A DNA stretch of 64,000 nucleotides from an uncultured Litoreibacter sp. (GCF_947487515.1 NZ_CANKWO010000003.1:62001-126000); one strand, 5' to 3'. Positions 27,492 to 36,604 are shown, numbered from the stretch's first letter. The notes: generated by a model not told the origin, from the sequence alone. Program-made: numbers and translations.

Positions 27492-28904
27492 CTAGGCTCC
27501 CGGCCCGCGAACTTCACAGTCATGACCGCGCGCATTTAGGCGCTGACAGGCCAATGTGGCCTTGCTTTGGGACAAGCCGACAAAATTGGCTTCCCAACCG
27601 CGTGGACGGTTGACCACTTTGCGCAGGGCATCGTCCAGCGTGCCAATTTCTTGCAAGGCGGTTTTGAGCAGCAAGCGCTCTGCGCGGTTGCGGGTTGTGT
27701 AGCGCCCCAGCGAGATGGACCAATGACGGCCCCCTGATGTCGACGCGCGTGTTACGATCCGGCGCGCGGCAGGTTTGCGGCGTGGCTCTGCGGTGTCGAT
27801 GGCGGCTTGCACCAGGTTTTGTGGCCTGCGCACGGGCGTGACGGTGGCCCCCGCCAATGTCTCGTTCTGAGCGGCGCGCGTGGCGACGTCATTTCGGGCG
27901 TTGATCACGTTGTTATCGACGCTTTCGACGATGGCGAGCAACATATCCTCGGATGGCGCACGATCTGGGCGCTGCAAGGGGCGCGGGCTTTTGCTGCGCG
28001 CGGTAATGGTCGGCGCGACCTTGATGACTTTTGGCTCTTGCGCAGGAATGGTGCCAAGAACTGGGCGTCTAGGTTTGCTTAACTTGGCACGGGAGGGCGC
28101 GCGTTTGAAGCCCAAGTCCAGCAACTCGGCAACACGTGCATTTCTAGCTGCAGAAGATGTGCCCCCGAACACAGTTGCAATCACGCGCTCGTTGCCGCGC
28201 TCTGCGGAGGCAACAAGGTTGAACCCAGCGGCCCGCGTGTAGCCGGTTTTGATGCCATCAGCGCCTTTGTAGTTTTGCAAAAGGCGGCGGTTGGTGTTGG
28301 AGACCTGCTTGACCCCCGCGTGCGTGGTTTGGCGGGAGAATAAGTTATAATACTGTGGGTAGTCATAGATCAGGTGACGGCCCAAAGTTGTCATGTCACG
28401 TGCTGTGGACATGTGGCCGTTTTCAGTCAGGCCGTGGGCATTCTTGAAGGTGGTATTCGTCATGCCCAATGCCTTGGCCATGGCGTTCATTCGACGGGCG
28501 AATGCGGCTTCGGACCCTGATATTGCCTCACCAAGAGCAGTGGCTGCATCATTGGCAGATTTCACGGACGCCCCACGGATCAAGTAGCGCAACGCAATGC
28601 GTTGACCGGCCTTCAGGCCCAGTTTGGACGGTTGCTCCGCTGCCGCTTTGCGCGAAATCTTGACCTTCGTTTCAAGGGTGATTTCGCCACGACGGATCGC
28701 GTCGAAGACAACATATAGTGTCATCATTTTCGTCAATGACGCTGGATGAAGTCGCGTATCCGCATTGCGGGAGTGAAGCACCTCACCGGTGCGCGCATCA
28801 AGCACCATCGCGGCGTAAGGTGCAGCGTTAGATGCCCCTGCCCATGCGGATGCCACAAGAAGAACCAGCCCTATGCGGACTGCGTTTAAAAGACGTAAAA
28901 CCAC
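27492..28904 (-). CDS. D-alanyl-D-alanine carboxypeptidase with C-terminal SPOR domain
   Basis: This 470-residue penicillin-binding protein has a signal peptide (about 1-27, ending ASNA), the S56-L-T-K59 active site, S116-A-N118 and K219-T-G221. It trims pentapeptide stems in the periplasm. Residues about 240-385 are a Pro/Arg-rich linker. The C-terminal 75 residues (HWSISLGRYTTRNRAERLLL ...) look like a SPOR domain, which binds denuded septal glycan and would place the enzyme at the division site. Ends almost touching yejF. Confidence 0.92.
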   Translation of the reverse strand: MVLRLLNAVRIGLVLLVASAWAGASNAAPYAAMVLDARTGEVLHSRNADTRLHPASLTKMMTLYVVFDAIRRGEITLETKVKISRKAAAEQPSKLGLKAGQRIALRYLIRGASVKSANDAATALGEAISGSEAAFARRMNAMAKALGMTNTTFKNAHGLTENGHMSTARDMTTLGRHLIYDYPQYYNLFSRQTTHAGVKQVSNTNRRLLQNYKGADGIKTGYTRAAGFNLVASAERGNERVIATVFGGTSSAARNARVAELLDLGFKRAPSRAKLSKPRRPVLGTIPAQEPKVIKVAPTITARSKSPRPLQRPDRAPSEDMLLAIVESVDNNVINARNDVATRAAQNETLAGATVTPVRRPQNLVQAAIDTAEPRRKPAARRIVTRASTSGGRHWSISLGRYTTRNRAERLLLKTALQEIGTLDDALRKVVNRPRGWEANFVGLSQSKATLACQRLNARGHDCEVRGPGA

Positions 28905-29107
28905 GACGTCTGCCCATTTTGCCTCGGAAATGACGTTGCATTCCCATTTATATTTATCAGCCGATTATCGACCTTTGAATTACCCGTAGCACAAAGGCTG
29001 TAATCCGAAAACACCTTAGTTTCAGCTGGTTTAGAGGTGTCGTTCAAGTGTCTCAGCCACATCTTGTGGCTTGGGGTGCATATGCTACTAGATGGGCGAT
29101 ATTGGGG

Positions 29108-29497
29108 CTAGACGGCCGCTGGATATTCCAGTTCACAACGTTGTTGGTTGAGCAAACTGTTGCGCTTAAGCTCAATTTCCTTGGCCTTAAGGGAGCGAAG
29201 TTTACGTTTTTCTTGATCCAGATCCACTGCCACGGGCCGTTTGGTTGTATAGGGCTGCGGGTAATTGCAAAAACTGAACTGCCCGTTGCTGCCAACACCG
29301 GTTCCCACACAGAAATTCGTATAGATGACAGTACGGGTTTCAGTCTGAATTGCATAACCGCGATCAAGGGTGGCCTGAGTATCCGCGATCAATGCCTGCA
29401 CCACACGTAGATCCTTCAGCGCATCCTGCTTGCAAGCTTCAAGAGGATTGGCGCAGGCCGCAAGAAACACCAACGGGGTGATCAAAAGTAATCTCAT
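29108..29497 (-). CDS. Putative lipoprotein of unknown function
   Basis: The 129-residue protein has a lipoprotein signal (MRLLLITPLVFLAAC, lipobox LAAC with Cys15) and four further cysteines (EACKQD, FCVG, FCNY, RCELEY). The C-terminal half is a charged helix. I do not recognise the family. It is divergent from hemF, 92 bp away. The complementary + frame is open for about 120 codons but has no signal or start site, so I take this strand as coding. Confidence 0.65.
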   Translation of the reverse strand: MRLLLITPLVFLAACANPLEACKQDALKDLRVVQALIADTQATLDRGYAIQTETRTVIYTNFCVGTGVGSNGQFSFCNYPQPYTTKRPVAVDLDQEKRKLRSLKAKEIELKRNSLLNQQRCELEYPAAV

Positions 29498-29589
29498 TGG
29501 GTAATATTACTCCAGTTGCGACGCCAAGGGAACGTGACACTTGTCGCTCACAAATGTTAGCACGAGGTGAAGTAAATAGGACAAGCCCA

Positions 29590-30480
29590 GTGACCGACGA
29601 TTTCGACAGTAAGAAAGCCCAAGCTTCTGCATGGTTCCGCACTTTGCGCGACGACATCGTCGCCGCCTTTGAGGGGTTGGAGAACAGCCAAACGGAAGGG
29701 CCATTCGCTGATCTTCCGGCGGGTCAGTTCGAGGTGTCGGAGACAAAACGCGGCACGGACGACGGGTCGGACGCAGGTGGCGGCTTGATGAGCGTCATGC
29801 GCGGGGGGCGCGTGTTTGAGAAGGTCGGTGTAAATATCTCGACTGTTTACGGCACTTTGGGGGATCGCGCACAAAAGGCGATGGCCGCGCGCGGGGTTCC
29901 CGGAATGGAAAGCGATCCGCGCTTCTGGGCGTCTGGCATTAGCCTTGTGGCCCATATGCAGAACCCGCAAACTCCGGCAGTTCATATGAACACACGCATG
30001 TTCTGGACACCAAACGCTTGGTGGTTTGGAGGTGGCTCTGACTTGAACCCCTGCCTTGAGCGCGAAGAGGACACCGCCTTCTTCCACGGAGTTCTCAAAG
30101 AATATTGCGACAAACATGATGCCGAATACTACCCCCGCTTCAAAAACTGGGCGGACGAATATTTCTATGTTCCGCATCGCAACCGCGCACGCGGCGTGGG
30201 GGGCATCTTCTATGATGATCTAAACACCGGTGACTGGGACGCGGATTTCGCGTTCACTCAGGACGTGGGCCGTTCGTTTCTTCCGGCCTTTGTCGGGGTC
30301 ACCGAAAAATGGCGCAACACGCCGTGGACAGACGCCGACAAAGAGGCACAGCTGGTGCACCGTGGCCTCTATGCCGAATACAATCTTGTGTATGATCGCG
30401 GGACCAAATTCGGGTTGGAAACCGGCCATGACGCCAATGCGGTTCTCATGAGCCTGCCGCCTGTGGCCAAATGGACCTAG
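29590..30480 (+). CDS. hemF: Oxygen-dependent coproporphyrinogen III oxidase
   Basis: The 296-residue enzyme decarboxylates coproporphyrinogen III to protoporphyrinogen IX in haem synthesis. Conserved stretches include GGGLMSVMRGGRVFEKVGVN, PQTPAVHMNTRMF and WWFGGGSDLNPC, and the C terminus RGTKFGLETGHDANAVLMSL. I chose the GTG at 29590 (AGGA 8 bp upstream, length near the usual 300); the frame extends back to 29497. The 3' end overlaps phhB by 4 bp. hemC and hemE lie 4 kb downstream. Confidence 0.95.
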   Translation: MTDDFDSKKAQASAWFRTLRDDIVAAFEGLENSQTEGPFADLPAGQFEVSETKRGTDDGSDAGGGLMSVMRGGRVFEKVGVNISTVYGTLGDRAQKAMAARGVPGMESDPRFWASGISLVAHMQNPQTPAVHMNTRMFWTPNAWWFGGGSDLNPCLEREEDTAFFHGVLKEYCDKHDAEYYPRFKNWADEYFYVPHRNRARGVGGIFYDDLNTGDWDADFAFTQDVGRSFLPAFVGVTEKWRNTPWTDADKEAQLVHRGLYAEYNLVYDRGTKFGLETGHDANAVLMSLPPVAKWT

Positions 30481-30821
30481 CCCACCAAGGCGTCGAACTT
30501 TGCCGCGCAGATGAAATCATTGGGGGATAGCCCGCCAAGTTCGTGGGATGTGAAGGTGATCTTGCAGTATCCCCAACCGAACTGAATGTCGGGGTGGTGC
30601 CCTTCCTTATCCCCCAAGAACGCAGCAAGATTGGCGTGGTAAACCGGCTTGGCGAAGCCCTTAAATGTCATTTCGCGGGTCAGTTTGGAAGTTTCGGCAT
30701 CCAGCATCCAGTCGCTGTGAAGCTGGGGCATTTTCTCATGCGCCTCTGCGCGCGTCATGACAACGCCCCCGCCTGCGCAAACATCGCAAGATTGCTGGTT
30801 TAGATCTGTTGTGTTGGTCAT
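30477..30821 (-). CDS. phhB: Pterin-4a-carbinolamine dehydratase
   Basis: This 114-residue protein recycles the pterin cofactor used by phenylalanine hydroxylase. The family core EGHHPDIQFGWGYCKITFTSHE is visible as EGHHPDIQ and YCKITFTSHELGGLS. An N-terminal 20 residues contain a CxxC (CDVC) not needed for catalysis. It follows phhA without a gap (stop of phhA and start of phhB adjoin), so the pair forms an operon. Confidence 0.93.
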   Translation of the reverse strand: MTNTTDLNQQSCDVCAGGGVVMTRAEAHEKMPQLHSDWMLDAETSKLTREMTFKGFAKPVYHANLAAFLGDKEGHHPDIQFGWGYCKITFTSHELGGLSPNDFICAAKFDALVG

Positions 30822-31619
30822 CTATCCTGCCTTCTGTTCATTTGGATATTCAGGGGCGAAGAGCCCTAGGTCTTGGGCCGCGTGAACATCTGCGATGAGG
30901 TCGCGTTCTGCGGCTTGAAAAAGTGTGTCTATGTTCTCTAGCACGAAATACACCGGCTGGTGGATGTCGATGCGATACGGCGTGCGAAGGATGTCCATCA
31001 CGTCGAATTCGCGACGGATAACATCAGGGGCCTCGATGCTGTGAGGCAGCTCGGTCGGGGACGACGCAAGGCCCGAGCCGAGCGCCTTGAAACCGTCATC
31101 GCTGCGGGTCAGACCAAATTCAATGGTGAACCAATAAAGGCGAATAAGCCACGCATGGTCCTTGGATTGGGCCGTTTGACCAGCCTTGCCGATGGCTTGC
31201 GAGAAATGGGCGAAACGTGCGTCCGTCAGCAACGGGGTATGCCCGAAGATTTCATGAAAGATGTCCGGCTCTTTGATGTAGTCGAAGTCGGCTCTGCTGC
31301 GAATGAAGGAAGCGGCGGGAAAGGTCTTATTGGCCAGCATCGTGAAGAACTGCCTGAATCCGATCAGTGCCGGAACGGGGTCCACCTGCCAGCCGGTCAG
31401 AGGACGAAGGCTGGCCGAGACCTCGGGGCATTGCGGGACACGATCGTGGGGCAAGCCAAGCCGGTCGAACCCGTCTAGGTATTCCTTGGCGCAGAGCCGC
31501 CGGATGTTGGGAAGCTGCTGGGCGAAAAGATCGCGCCAGACCGCGTCCTCCTCGCTGGTATAGCTGATTGTGCCATCCGCATTGACCTGCTTGGCTTGAT
31601 ACGCGCTGATCTTCGACAT
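30822..31619 (-). CDS. phhA: Phenylalanine 4-monooxygenase
   Basis: The 265-residue non-haem iron enzyme hydroxylates phenylalanine to tyrosine with tetrahydropterin and O2. Iron ligands are in HEIFGHTPLL (two His) and YWFTIEFGL (Glu). The length is that of the single-domain bacterial type, without an ACT domain. It lies divergent from an Lrp/AsnC-type gene, which is probably its regulator, as in other proteobacteria. RBS GGAGG precedes the ATG. Confidence 0.95.
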   Translation of the reverse strand: MSKISAYQAKQVNADGTISYTSEEDAVWRDLFAQQLPNIRRLCAKEYLDGFDRLGLPHDRVPQCPEVSASLRPLTGWQVDPVPALIGFRQFFTMLANKTFPAASFIRSRADFDYIKEPDIFHEIFGHTPLLTDARFAHFSQAIGKAGQTAQSKDHAWLIRLYWFTIEFGLTRSDDGFKALGSGLASSPTELPHSIEAPDVIRREFDVMDILRTPYRIDIHQPVYFVLENIDTLFQAAERDLIADVHAAQDLGLFAPEYPNEQKAG

Positions 31620-31744
31620 CTTGGGTCCTCCGATAAAGGTAGGATAGGACGTCGCGGGTGGAAAAAGGGTTCTACTTTGACTGTAAATGACGCCATCTGA
31701 GGCAAAAAATTTCTCGTTCGCGTCAAATTGGGTTATAGAACGGC

Positions 31745-32206
31745 ATGATTATTGATGACGTAGACAAAAAGCTGCTGTCCTTGCTGCAAAAGGACGCCCG
31801 CCTAAGCACCAAGGAATTGGCGGCGGCGGTGAACATGTCCATCTCGCCGTGTTGGCGCCGGATCAAACGGATGGAAGAAGCGGGGCTGATCAAAGACTAT
31901 GTGGCGGTGCTGGATCGCAAGCAGTTGGGGTTGCAGGCAATGGCCTATGTGCATGTGTCATTGATGGACCATACGGTTGCCTCAATGGAGGCTTTCAACC
32001 GTTTGGTGCAATCCGACGACGAAATCACCGAGTGCAGCGCCATTACCGGTGACAACGACTATGTATTAAAAATTGTCGCGACAGACCCCGAAGACTTGGA
32101 GCGCTATCTGATGCAGCGCATTCTTGGTTCCGGATTGGTGCGGTCGTCAAACACAAATTTTGTGCTGCGCAGCACTAAATCCGGCGCGGCGTTGCCCCTG
32201 AAGTAG
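31745..32206 (+). CDS. Lrp/AsnC-family transcriptional regulator
   Basis: The 153-residue protein begins MIIDDVDKKLLSLLQKDARL, has the AsnC-type helix-turn-helix (STKELAAAVNMSISPCWRRI) and a RAM ligand domain (ECSAITGDNDYVLKIVATD). It is divergent from phhA across 125 bp; the natural reading is amino-acid-responsive control of phhAB. Phe or Tyr as effector is inferred from context only. Confidence 0.9.
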   Translation: MIIDDVDKKLLSLLQKDARLSTKELAAAVNMSISPCWRRIKRMEEAGLIKDYVAVLDRKQLGLQAMAYVHVSLMDHTVASMEAFNRLVQSDDEITECSAITGDNDYVLKIVATDPEDLERYLMQRILGSGLVRSSNTNFVLRSTKSGAALPLK

Positions 32207-32209
32207 CGC

Positions 32210-33607
32210 CTAGCCCTTATCCGACAACAGATCGGTTTCACCGTCTTCCGCAATTGCGTCGGCGGCGATTTCGGCGATTTCGTCTTGTTCATTGCCAAGA
32301 TTGCCTTCGGCCTCGGAGGAGGCTTGGGCGGATTCGTCGATTGCTGCGGCCTCGCGCACGCTGTCCCCAATTTCTTGGTTGGCGATCTCTTGGGCGCGCG
32401 CTTCGGCCTTTCCGTCGAGTTGAAGCACAGGCACGCCTTGCGGGAAGATAACTTCGCGCGCGTCATCCGGCATGGAAATGCCTTCTTCAGTCAGGGCCTT
32501 TTTGACCAGACGCAGCAGCGCCGATTTCACCTTCAACATTGAGTACTCATGCGCGTTCACCCAGAAGTAGGCTTTGATATTCACAGTGGAACTTCCAAGG
32601 CTGTCGACCAAAATCATCGGGGCAGGCTCTGACAAGATGGCTTCATGGCCGCCGATGACCTCTAGGATAATGTCCTGCGCGCGGGCCACGGACACGTCGT
32701 AGCCGACCCCGACTTCCAAAGTATTCCGACGGTTCGCTGAGGCGGAGTAATTGACGATAGTGTTCTTGAAAATGGCCGCATTGGGGATTTGGATGTGGTT
32801 CCCTTCTGGGCTGAGCAACACGGTAGAGCGAGTATTCATCGACAACACGGTCCCGCCCATCCCTGTGACCTCGATATATTCCCCTGCGCGAAAAGGTCGG
32901 CGGATGGACAGCAACAGGGAGGCAAGGAAATTCTCGGCGATGTCGCGAAACGCAAAACCGACAACGATACCCAAAACACCGGCGCCGCCCACCACGGATA
33001 CCGCGATCTGGGTCAAGCCGGCCACCTGCAAAACCACGAACAGGCCCAAAAGGAATATCGGCAATGCGATGAACCGTGCCACGATGTCTCGCAGGAACGG
33101 CGACGCAATGCCCCCCAACAGCCAACGGCGCAGGCCCTTGGCGGCCAAAGAAGACAGCCACCATGTGAACGGCAAAATGACGATGGCCAAAAGGATCAGC
33201 GGCAAAGACGTGATGAGGCGGCTGCCCAAGCTTTTGATCTCGGCAATTGCGGGGGTGAAGGACCAGTTGGCCTCTTGCTCTACCTTGATGCGGTTCACGA
33301 CCGCCACCACGTCTTGTGTTTTTGACGCAAGATCACGCGCCCACGCTTTGTGGTCGGCGCTATTGGTGCGACCATCCAAAAAGACAATGCCATCTTTCAC
33401 TTCGACCCGAGAGAACTTGTACCATCCGGTCGAGCGCATGATTTCAACCACCCGTTGCGCGATTTCCTCGTCTCGGGCGACCGGCTCTACTGATACGGCC
33501 TGCGCGGGTGCGGTAACCTCATTTTCGACCTCTGTCGCCTCCTGAGAGATGGCGACGGAAGATAGGGCGAACACGGCGCAAAGCGCGAATAGGATACGAG
33601 TAAACAT
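32210..33607 (-). CDS. MscS-family mechanosensitive channel with N-terminal BON-like domain
   Basis: The 465-residue protein has a signal peptide (ending VAISQ), a periplasmic BON-like domain (about 45-110, VVEIMRSTGWYKFSRVEVKDG then VFLDGRTNSADHKAW), three to four membrane spans (about 130-240) and the MscS pore and beta domain (VVGGAGVLGIVVGFAFRDIAENFLASLLLS; GEYIEVTGMGGTVLSMNTRS). The tail after 400 is acidic and Ala-rich. It would open on hypo-osmotic shock. The BON domain may bind lipid. Confidence 0.88.
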   Translation of the reverse strand: MFTRILFALCAVFALSSVAISQEATEVENEVTAPAQAVSVEPVARDEEIAQRVVEIMRSTGWYKFSRVEVKDGIVFLDGRTNSADHKAWARDLASKTQDVVAVVNRIKVEQEANWSFTPAIAEIKSLGSRLITSLPLILLAIVILPFTWWLSSLAAKGLRRWLLGGIASPFLRDIVARFIALPIFLLGLFVVLQVAGLTQIAVSVVGGAGVLGIVVGFAFRDIAENFLASLLLSIRRPFRAGEYIEVTGMGGTVLSMNTRSTVLLSPEGNHIQIPNAAIFKNTIVNYSASANRRNTLEVGVGYDVSVARAQDIILEVIGGHEAILSEPAPMILVDSLGSSTVNIKAYFWVNAHEYSMLKVKSALLRLVKKALTEEGISMPDDAREVIFPQGVPVLQLDGKAEARAQEIANQEIGDSVREAAAIDESAQASSEAEGNLGNEQDEIAEIAADAIAEDGETDLLSDKG

Positions 33608-33660
33608 GCCCTGACACTATCGGGGCATGTGCCTTGGTTTCCAGTGAAAAGAAAGTGAAT

Positions 33661-34704
33661 TTACGCGGAAGTTGTTTCGCGGACGGTATCGATCATCAGC
33701 TGCACATTTTCGGGGTCGGCGTCGGGGGTGATGCCGTGACCCAGATTGAAAATATGTGGCCCGTTTGAAAGAGCTTTGACAATGGCCCGCGTCTCATCAA
33801 CCAGATCCTGCCCGCCGGTGACCATATGGCGCGAGGCAAGATTGCCTTGCACGCAGCCATCGACCTGCACATTGGTGGCGGCCCAATCCGCGGAGACGGA
33901 ATTGTCCAATGCGACACAATCAGCACCTGTGGCTTTGGCGAAGCCGATGTAATTGTCACCAGCCTCACGCGGGAAGGCGATAATCGGGGTGTTGGGGTGA
34001 CGCGCCTTGAGGGCCGTGATGATCTTCTTGGCGGGTTCCAAGGAGTACCTTTGGAAGGCGTCGCCCTTCAGCGACCCAGCCCAGCTGTCGAACAGTTTGA
34101 CGACCTCGGCACCGGCCTCGATTTGCATGGACAGATATTCGATGGTGGAGGCGGTGATCAGATCAATGAGCGCATCAAATGTGGCTGGGTCTTCCTCGCG
34201 CAGCCTGTGGGCGGGGGCCTGATCCGGCGTGCCTTGGCCAGCAATCATATAAGTGGCCACGGTCCATGGTGCGCCTGCAAAGCCGATCAAAGTGGTCTCG
34301 GAGGGCAGCGCACCCGCCAAATTGCGCACGGTTTGGTAAACAGGGGCCAAGTGATCGTGAACGTCAGATGCGCCTTTGAGTTTGGCGAAATCAGCAGGGG
34401 TTGTGACCGTCGACAGACGTGGGCCTTCACCGGTGACGAACCACAAATCGGCCCCCAAGGCCTGGGGCAGCAGCAAGATATCTGCAAATAGGATTGCCGC
34501 GTCAAAGCCATAGCGGCGGATGGGCTGCAAAGTGACCTCGGTGGCAAGCTCGGGGTTGTAGCATAGGGACAGGAAGTCACCGGCTTGCGCACGGGTGGCC
34601 TTGTATTCCGGCAAGTAGCGACCCGCTTGGCGCATCATCCAGATCGGGGGCGTGTCCAATGTTTCGCCCGCCAATGCACGCATGATTTTCTTTTGCTCGG
34701 CCAT
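33661..34704 (-). CDS. hemE: Uroporphyrinogen decarboxylase
   Basis: The 347-residue enzyme makes coproporphyrinogen III from uroporphyrinogen III. The signature [16 protein letters not shown] is near the N terminus, followed by [12 protein letters not shown] and [13 protein letters not shown]. The ATG at 34704 is chosen because AAGGAG lies 7 bp upstream; a GTG two codons earlier is in frame. It is divergent from hemC, with 100 bp between the two starts, so both haem genes can share control. Confidence 0.96.
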   Translation of the reverse strand: MAEQKKIMRALAGETLDTPPIWMMRQAGRYLPEYKATRAQAGDFLSLCYNPELATEVTLQPIRRYGFDAAILFADILLLPQALGADLWFVTGEGPRLSTVTTPADFAKLKGASDVHDHLAPVYQTVRNLAGALPSETTLIGFAGAPWTVATYMIAGQGTPDQAPAHRLREEDPATFDALIDLITASTIEYLSMQIEAGAEVVKLFDSWAGSLKGDAFQRYSLEPAKKIITALKARHPNTPIIAFPREAGDNYIGFAKATGADCVALDNSVSADWAATNVQVDGCVQGNLASRHMVTGGQDLVDETRAIVKALSNGPHIFNLGHGITPDADPENVQLMIDTVRETTSA

Positions 34705-34804
34705 CGCCACACTCCTTATGTTGCGACCTCTTGTCCGCGCTCAGACATGCGAATGTCAAGGCGACAGCTTGTCAGTATTCTGTGACCCATTTATGCAGGT
34801 TGAT

Positions 34805-35752
34805 ATGGCATTGAACCTACCCACCCCGACCTCACCCTTGCGGATTGGCACCCGCGGATCACCGCTTGCTTTGGCGCAGGCCTATGAGACGCGCGCGCGA
34901 CTGATGGCGGCCTTCGATTTGCCAGAAGACGCCTTTGAGGTAGTGGTGATCAAGACAACCGGTGACGCGGTTCTGGACCGCCCGCTGAAAGAGATCGGCG
35001 GCAAGGGATTATTCACCCGCGAGATCGAGGATGATCTGCTGGCGGGCAAAATCGACATTGCCGTCCATTCGATGAAAGACATGCCAGTAGAGCAGCCACA
35101 GGGCTTGTTGCTGGACACCTATTTGCCGCGTGAAGACGTGCGCGATGCCTTCGTGTCATTGAAGGCAAAGGGCATAGCAGAATTGGCCGAAGGCGAGACC
35201 GTGGGGACATCCTCCTTGCGCCGCCGCGCGCAGATTTTGCACCGTCGCCCTGACCTGAATGTCGTCGAATTCCGTGGCAATGTGCAAACGCGCCTGAAGA
35301 AGCTGGATGCGGGGGTGGCGACTTGCACCTTCCTTGCGATGGCGGGTTTGAACCGGCTGGCCATGGACGATGTGCCTGCCACAGGGATCGAGACGTCGGA
35401 TATGCTGCCTGCCGTGGCGCAGGGCGCTATCGGGATTGAGCGCCGCGTCGATGACAGACGCGTGGCAGAGATGCTGTCGGCGATCCATCACACACCTACG
35501 GGTCAACGGCTGGCCTGCGAACGCGCCTATCTGGCGCAACTCGAAGGCTCTTGCGAGACACCGATTGCGGGCTTGGCAGAGCTTGAGGGCGGCACGGTAA
35601 AGTTCCGAGCCGAAATTTTGCGCCCCGACGGGTCTGAGGCATTGAGCGATGCGGAGACGTCTTCTATCGAAGATGCTGCCGAGATGGGCCGCGCTGTTGC
35701 CGACCGGCTAACCGCCCGCGCGCCTGAGAACTTCTTTGACTGGCGGAGCTGA
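34805..35752 (+). CDS. hemC: Hydroxymethylbilane synthase (porphobilinogen deaminase)
   Basis: This 315-residue enzyme joins four porphobilinogens into hydroxymethylbilane. Substrate-binding motifs RIGTRGSPLALAQA, SMKDMPVEQP, GTSSLRRRAQ and EFRGNVQTRL are present, and the dipyrromethane-cofactor cysteine sits in LEGSCETPIAG. ATG 34805 is used; upstream in-frame codons lack support. The last 75 codons, including the cofactor cysteine, are duplicated 14,662 bp downstream, after the phn cluster. The gene is intact, but its 3' end may derive from the inserted DNA. Confidence 0.96.
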   Translation: MALNLPTPTSPLRIGTRGSPLALAQAYETRARLMAAFDLPEDAFEVVVIKTTGDAVLDRPLKEIGGKGLFTREIEDDLLAGKIDIAVHSMKDMPVEQPQGLLLDTYLPREDVRDAFVSLKAKGIAELAEGETVGTSSLRRRAQILHRRPDLNVVEFRGNVQTRLKKLDAGVATCTFLAMAGLNRLAMDDVPATGIETSDMLPAVAQGAIGIERRVDDRRVAEMLSAIHHTPTGQRLACERAYLAQLEGSCETPIAGLAELEGGTVKFRAEILRPDGSEALSDAETSSIEDAAEMGRAVADRLTARAPENFFDWRS

Positions 35753-35778
35753 ACTGCGAGTGGTCTAGCTTAAATGTC
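35524..35778 (+). repeat. Left direct repeat (hemC 3' end) bounding the phn cluster
   Basis: This is the first copy of a segment of about 255 bp that recurs at 50186-50440 in the same orientation with a constant offset of 14,662 and no gaps. It covers the last 75 codons of hemC and 26 bp after the stop, ending at TTAAATGTC. I count 13 mismatches in all. The two flanks diverge fully outside it. Confidence 0.92.
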
Positions 35779-36085
35779 TGGGTCGAGCCCATAGAAGAAA
35801 TGTTGGAATCATGCTGCATGCGCACGCAGCCTTAGAGCTGCCGCACGTGCGCGGTTTATTGCGCTGAGTGGCGGCGGAGATAGCTGCTATTCGGCCTTGG
35901 TGCACAGAAACTTTGGTTGGCGAGGATCAAGTCGCGGGACGGAGATGCTATTCACTGCGGCTGCGCCGATTACCGCTTTGCAGCTAGGGCGCGCAAACAT
36001 CACTGACGAAAACTACGAACGGATCACGGCCCTCAGCCAAACACCTGCCCCTGCAACAGACCGCCTTGAGGAGACATAGCCGCGT
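35779..36085. other. Gene-poor stretch at the left edge of the phn cluster
   Basis: These 307 bp follow the hemC repeat. The only open frame is a 60-codon + frame at 35897-36079 (ending PAPATDRLEET), in which codon use looks plausible, but it lacks a convincing ribosome site and I recognise no family. It may be the tail of a gene cut by the insertion, or non-coding. Confidence 0.4.
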
Positions 36086-36379
36086 TTATGCTGGTGCGGG
36101 TGTCAACTCTTCCCAGTGTTCGCCCATTGCAATAATGCAGGACGTCCCGTTGGTGTAGGTCTGAACCAAGGTCCAATCCTGCGTTCGGGGGTCAATCCAG
36201 ACCTCAAGCACCGTCTCGGGCCCGCGCAGACCAAGGGCGCGGCGTTCGGATTGCATCACAGTGGTGAGCATCCGTTCCAAGCGCGCGCTGTCATCGCAAG
36301 TTACGTCCGCCGTTTGCGCCTGTGCCGCAACGGGCAAGGTCAAGAACGCCGCCAGAATTGTGAAAATATAGCGTGTCAT
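36086..36379 (-). CDS. Small secreted protein of unknown function
   Basis: The 97-residue protein has a clear signal peptide (MTRYIFTILAAFLTLPVAAQA, about 1-21). The mature part has two cysteines (VTCDD, SCIIAMGE) and a segment VLEVWIDPRTQDWTLVQTYT that looks like a small beta sheet. Similar short secreted proteins with a C-terminal CIIAxG motif are common in Rhodobacteraceae, without known function. It lies inside the repeat-bounded segment, divergent from phnC. Confidence 0.65.
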   Translation of the reverse strand: MTRYIFTILAAFLTLPVAAQAQTADVTCDDSARLERMLTTVMQSERRALGLRGPETVLEVWIDPRTQDWTLVQTYTNGTSCIIAMGEHWEELTPAPA

Positions 36380-36501
36380 GGGATCACATTAGCCGGAGGA
36401 GCTTTAATGTAACAAGTATATGACGAAATTGTCCCAGTGTGTGTTGCAACAGCGAATTTGTTGATCAATTTGAAGCCCTGCACTTTTCTGCGACGGGTTT
36501 A

Positions 36502-36552
36502 TCGTCATGTAACCGTTAAGAAATCATCAAGAACCTGATTCAAAACTGTCAC
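36502..36552 (+). promoter_or_regulatory. Array of five Pho-box-like 7-mers upstream of phnC
   Basis: Five 7-mers are spaced exactly 11 bp apart: TCGTCAT (36502), CCGTTAA (36513), TCATCAA (36524), CTGATTC (36535) and CTGTCAC (36546). The last two, separated by AAAA, fit the PhoB consensus CTGTCAT-N4-CTGTCAT best. The array ends 52 bp before the phnC ATG, so PhoB would recruit RNA polymerase to phnC under phosphate limitation. Confidence 0.65.
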
Positions 36553-36604
36553 CCAAGTGTTGAATTGCGGGCTTAATCACTCCGAGAACGCTTCGGGGGA
36601 TGAC

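Noticed and set aside
29048-29410. Plus-strand 120-codon frame opposite the putative lipoprotein gene
   Set aside because: It has no signal or ribosome site, while the minus strand has a clean lipobox.
35897-36079. 60-codon frame after hemC as a gene
   Set aside because: No ribosome site, no recognised family, next to an insertion boundary; kept only as a note on a gene-poor stretch.
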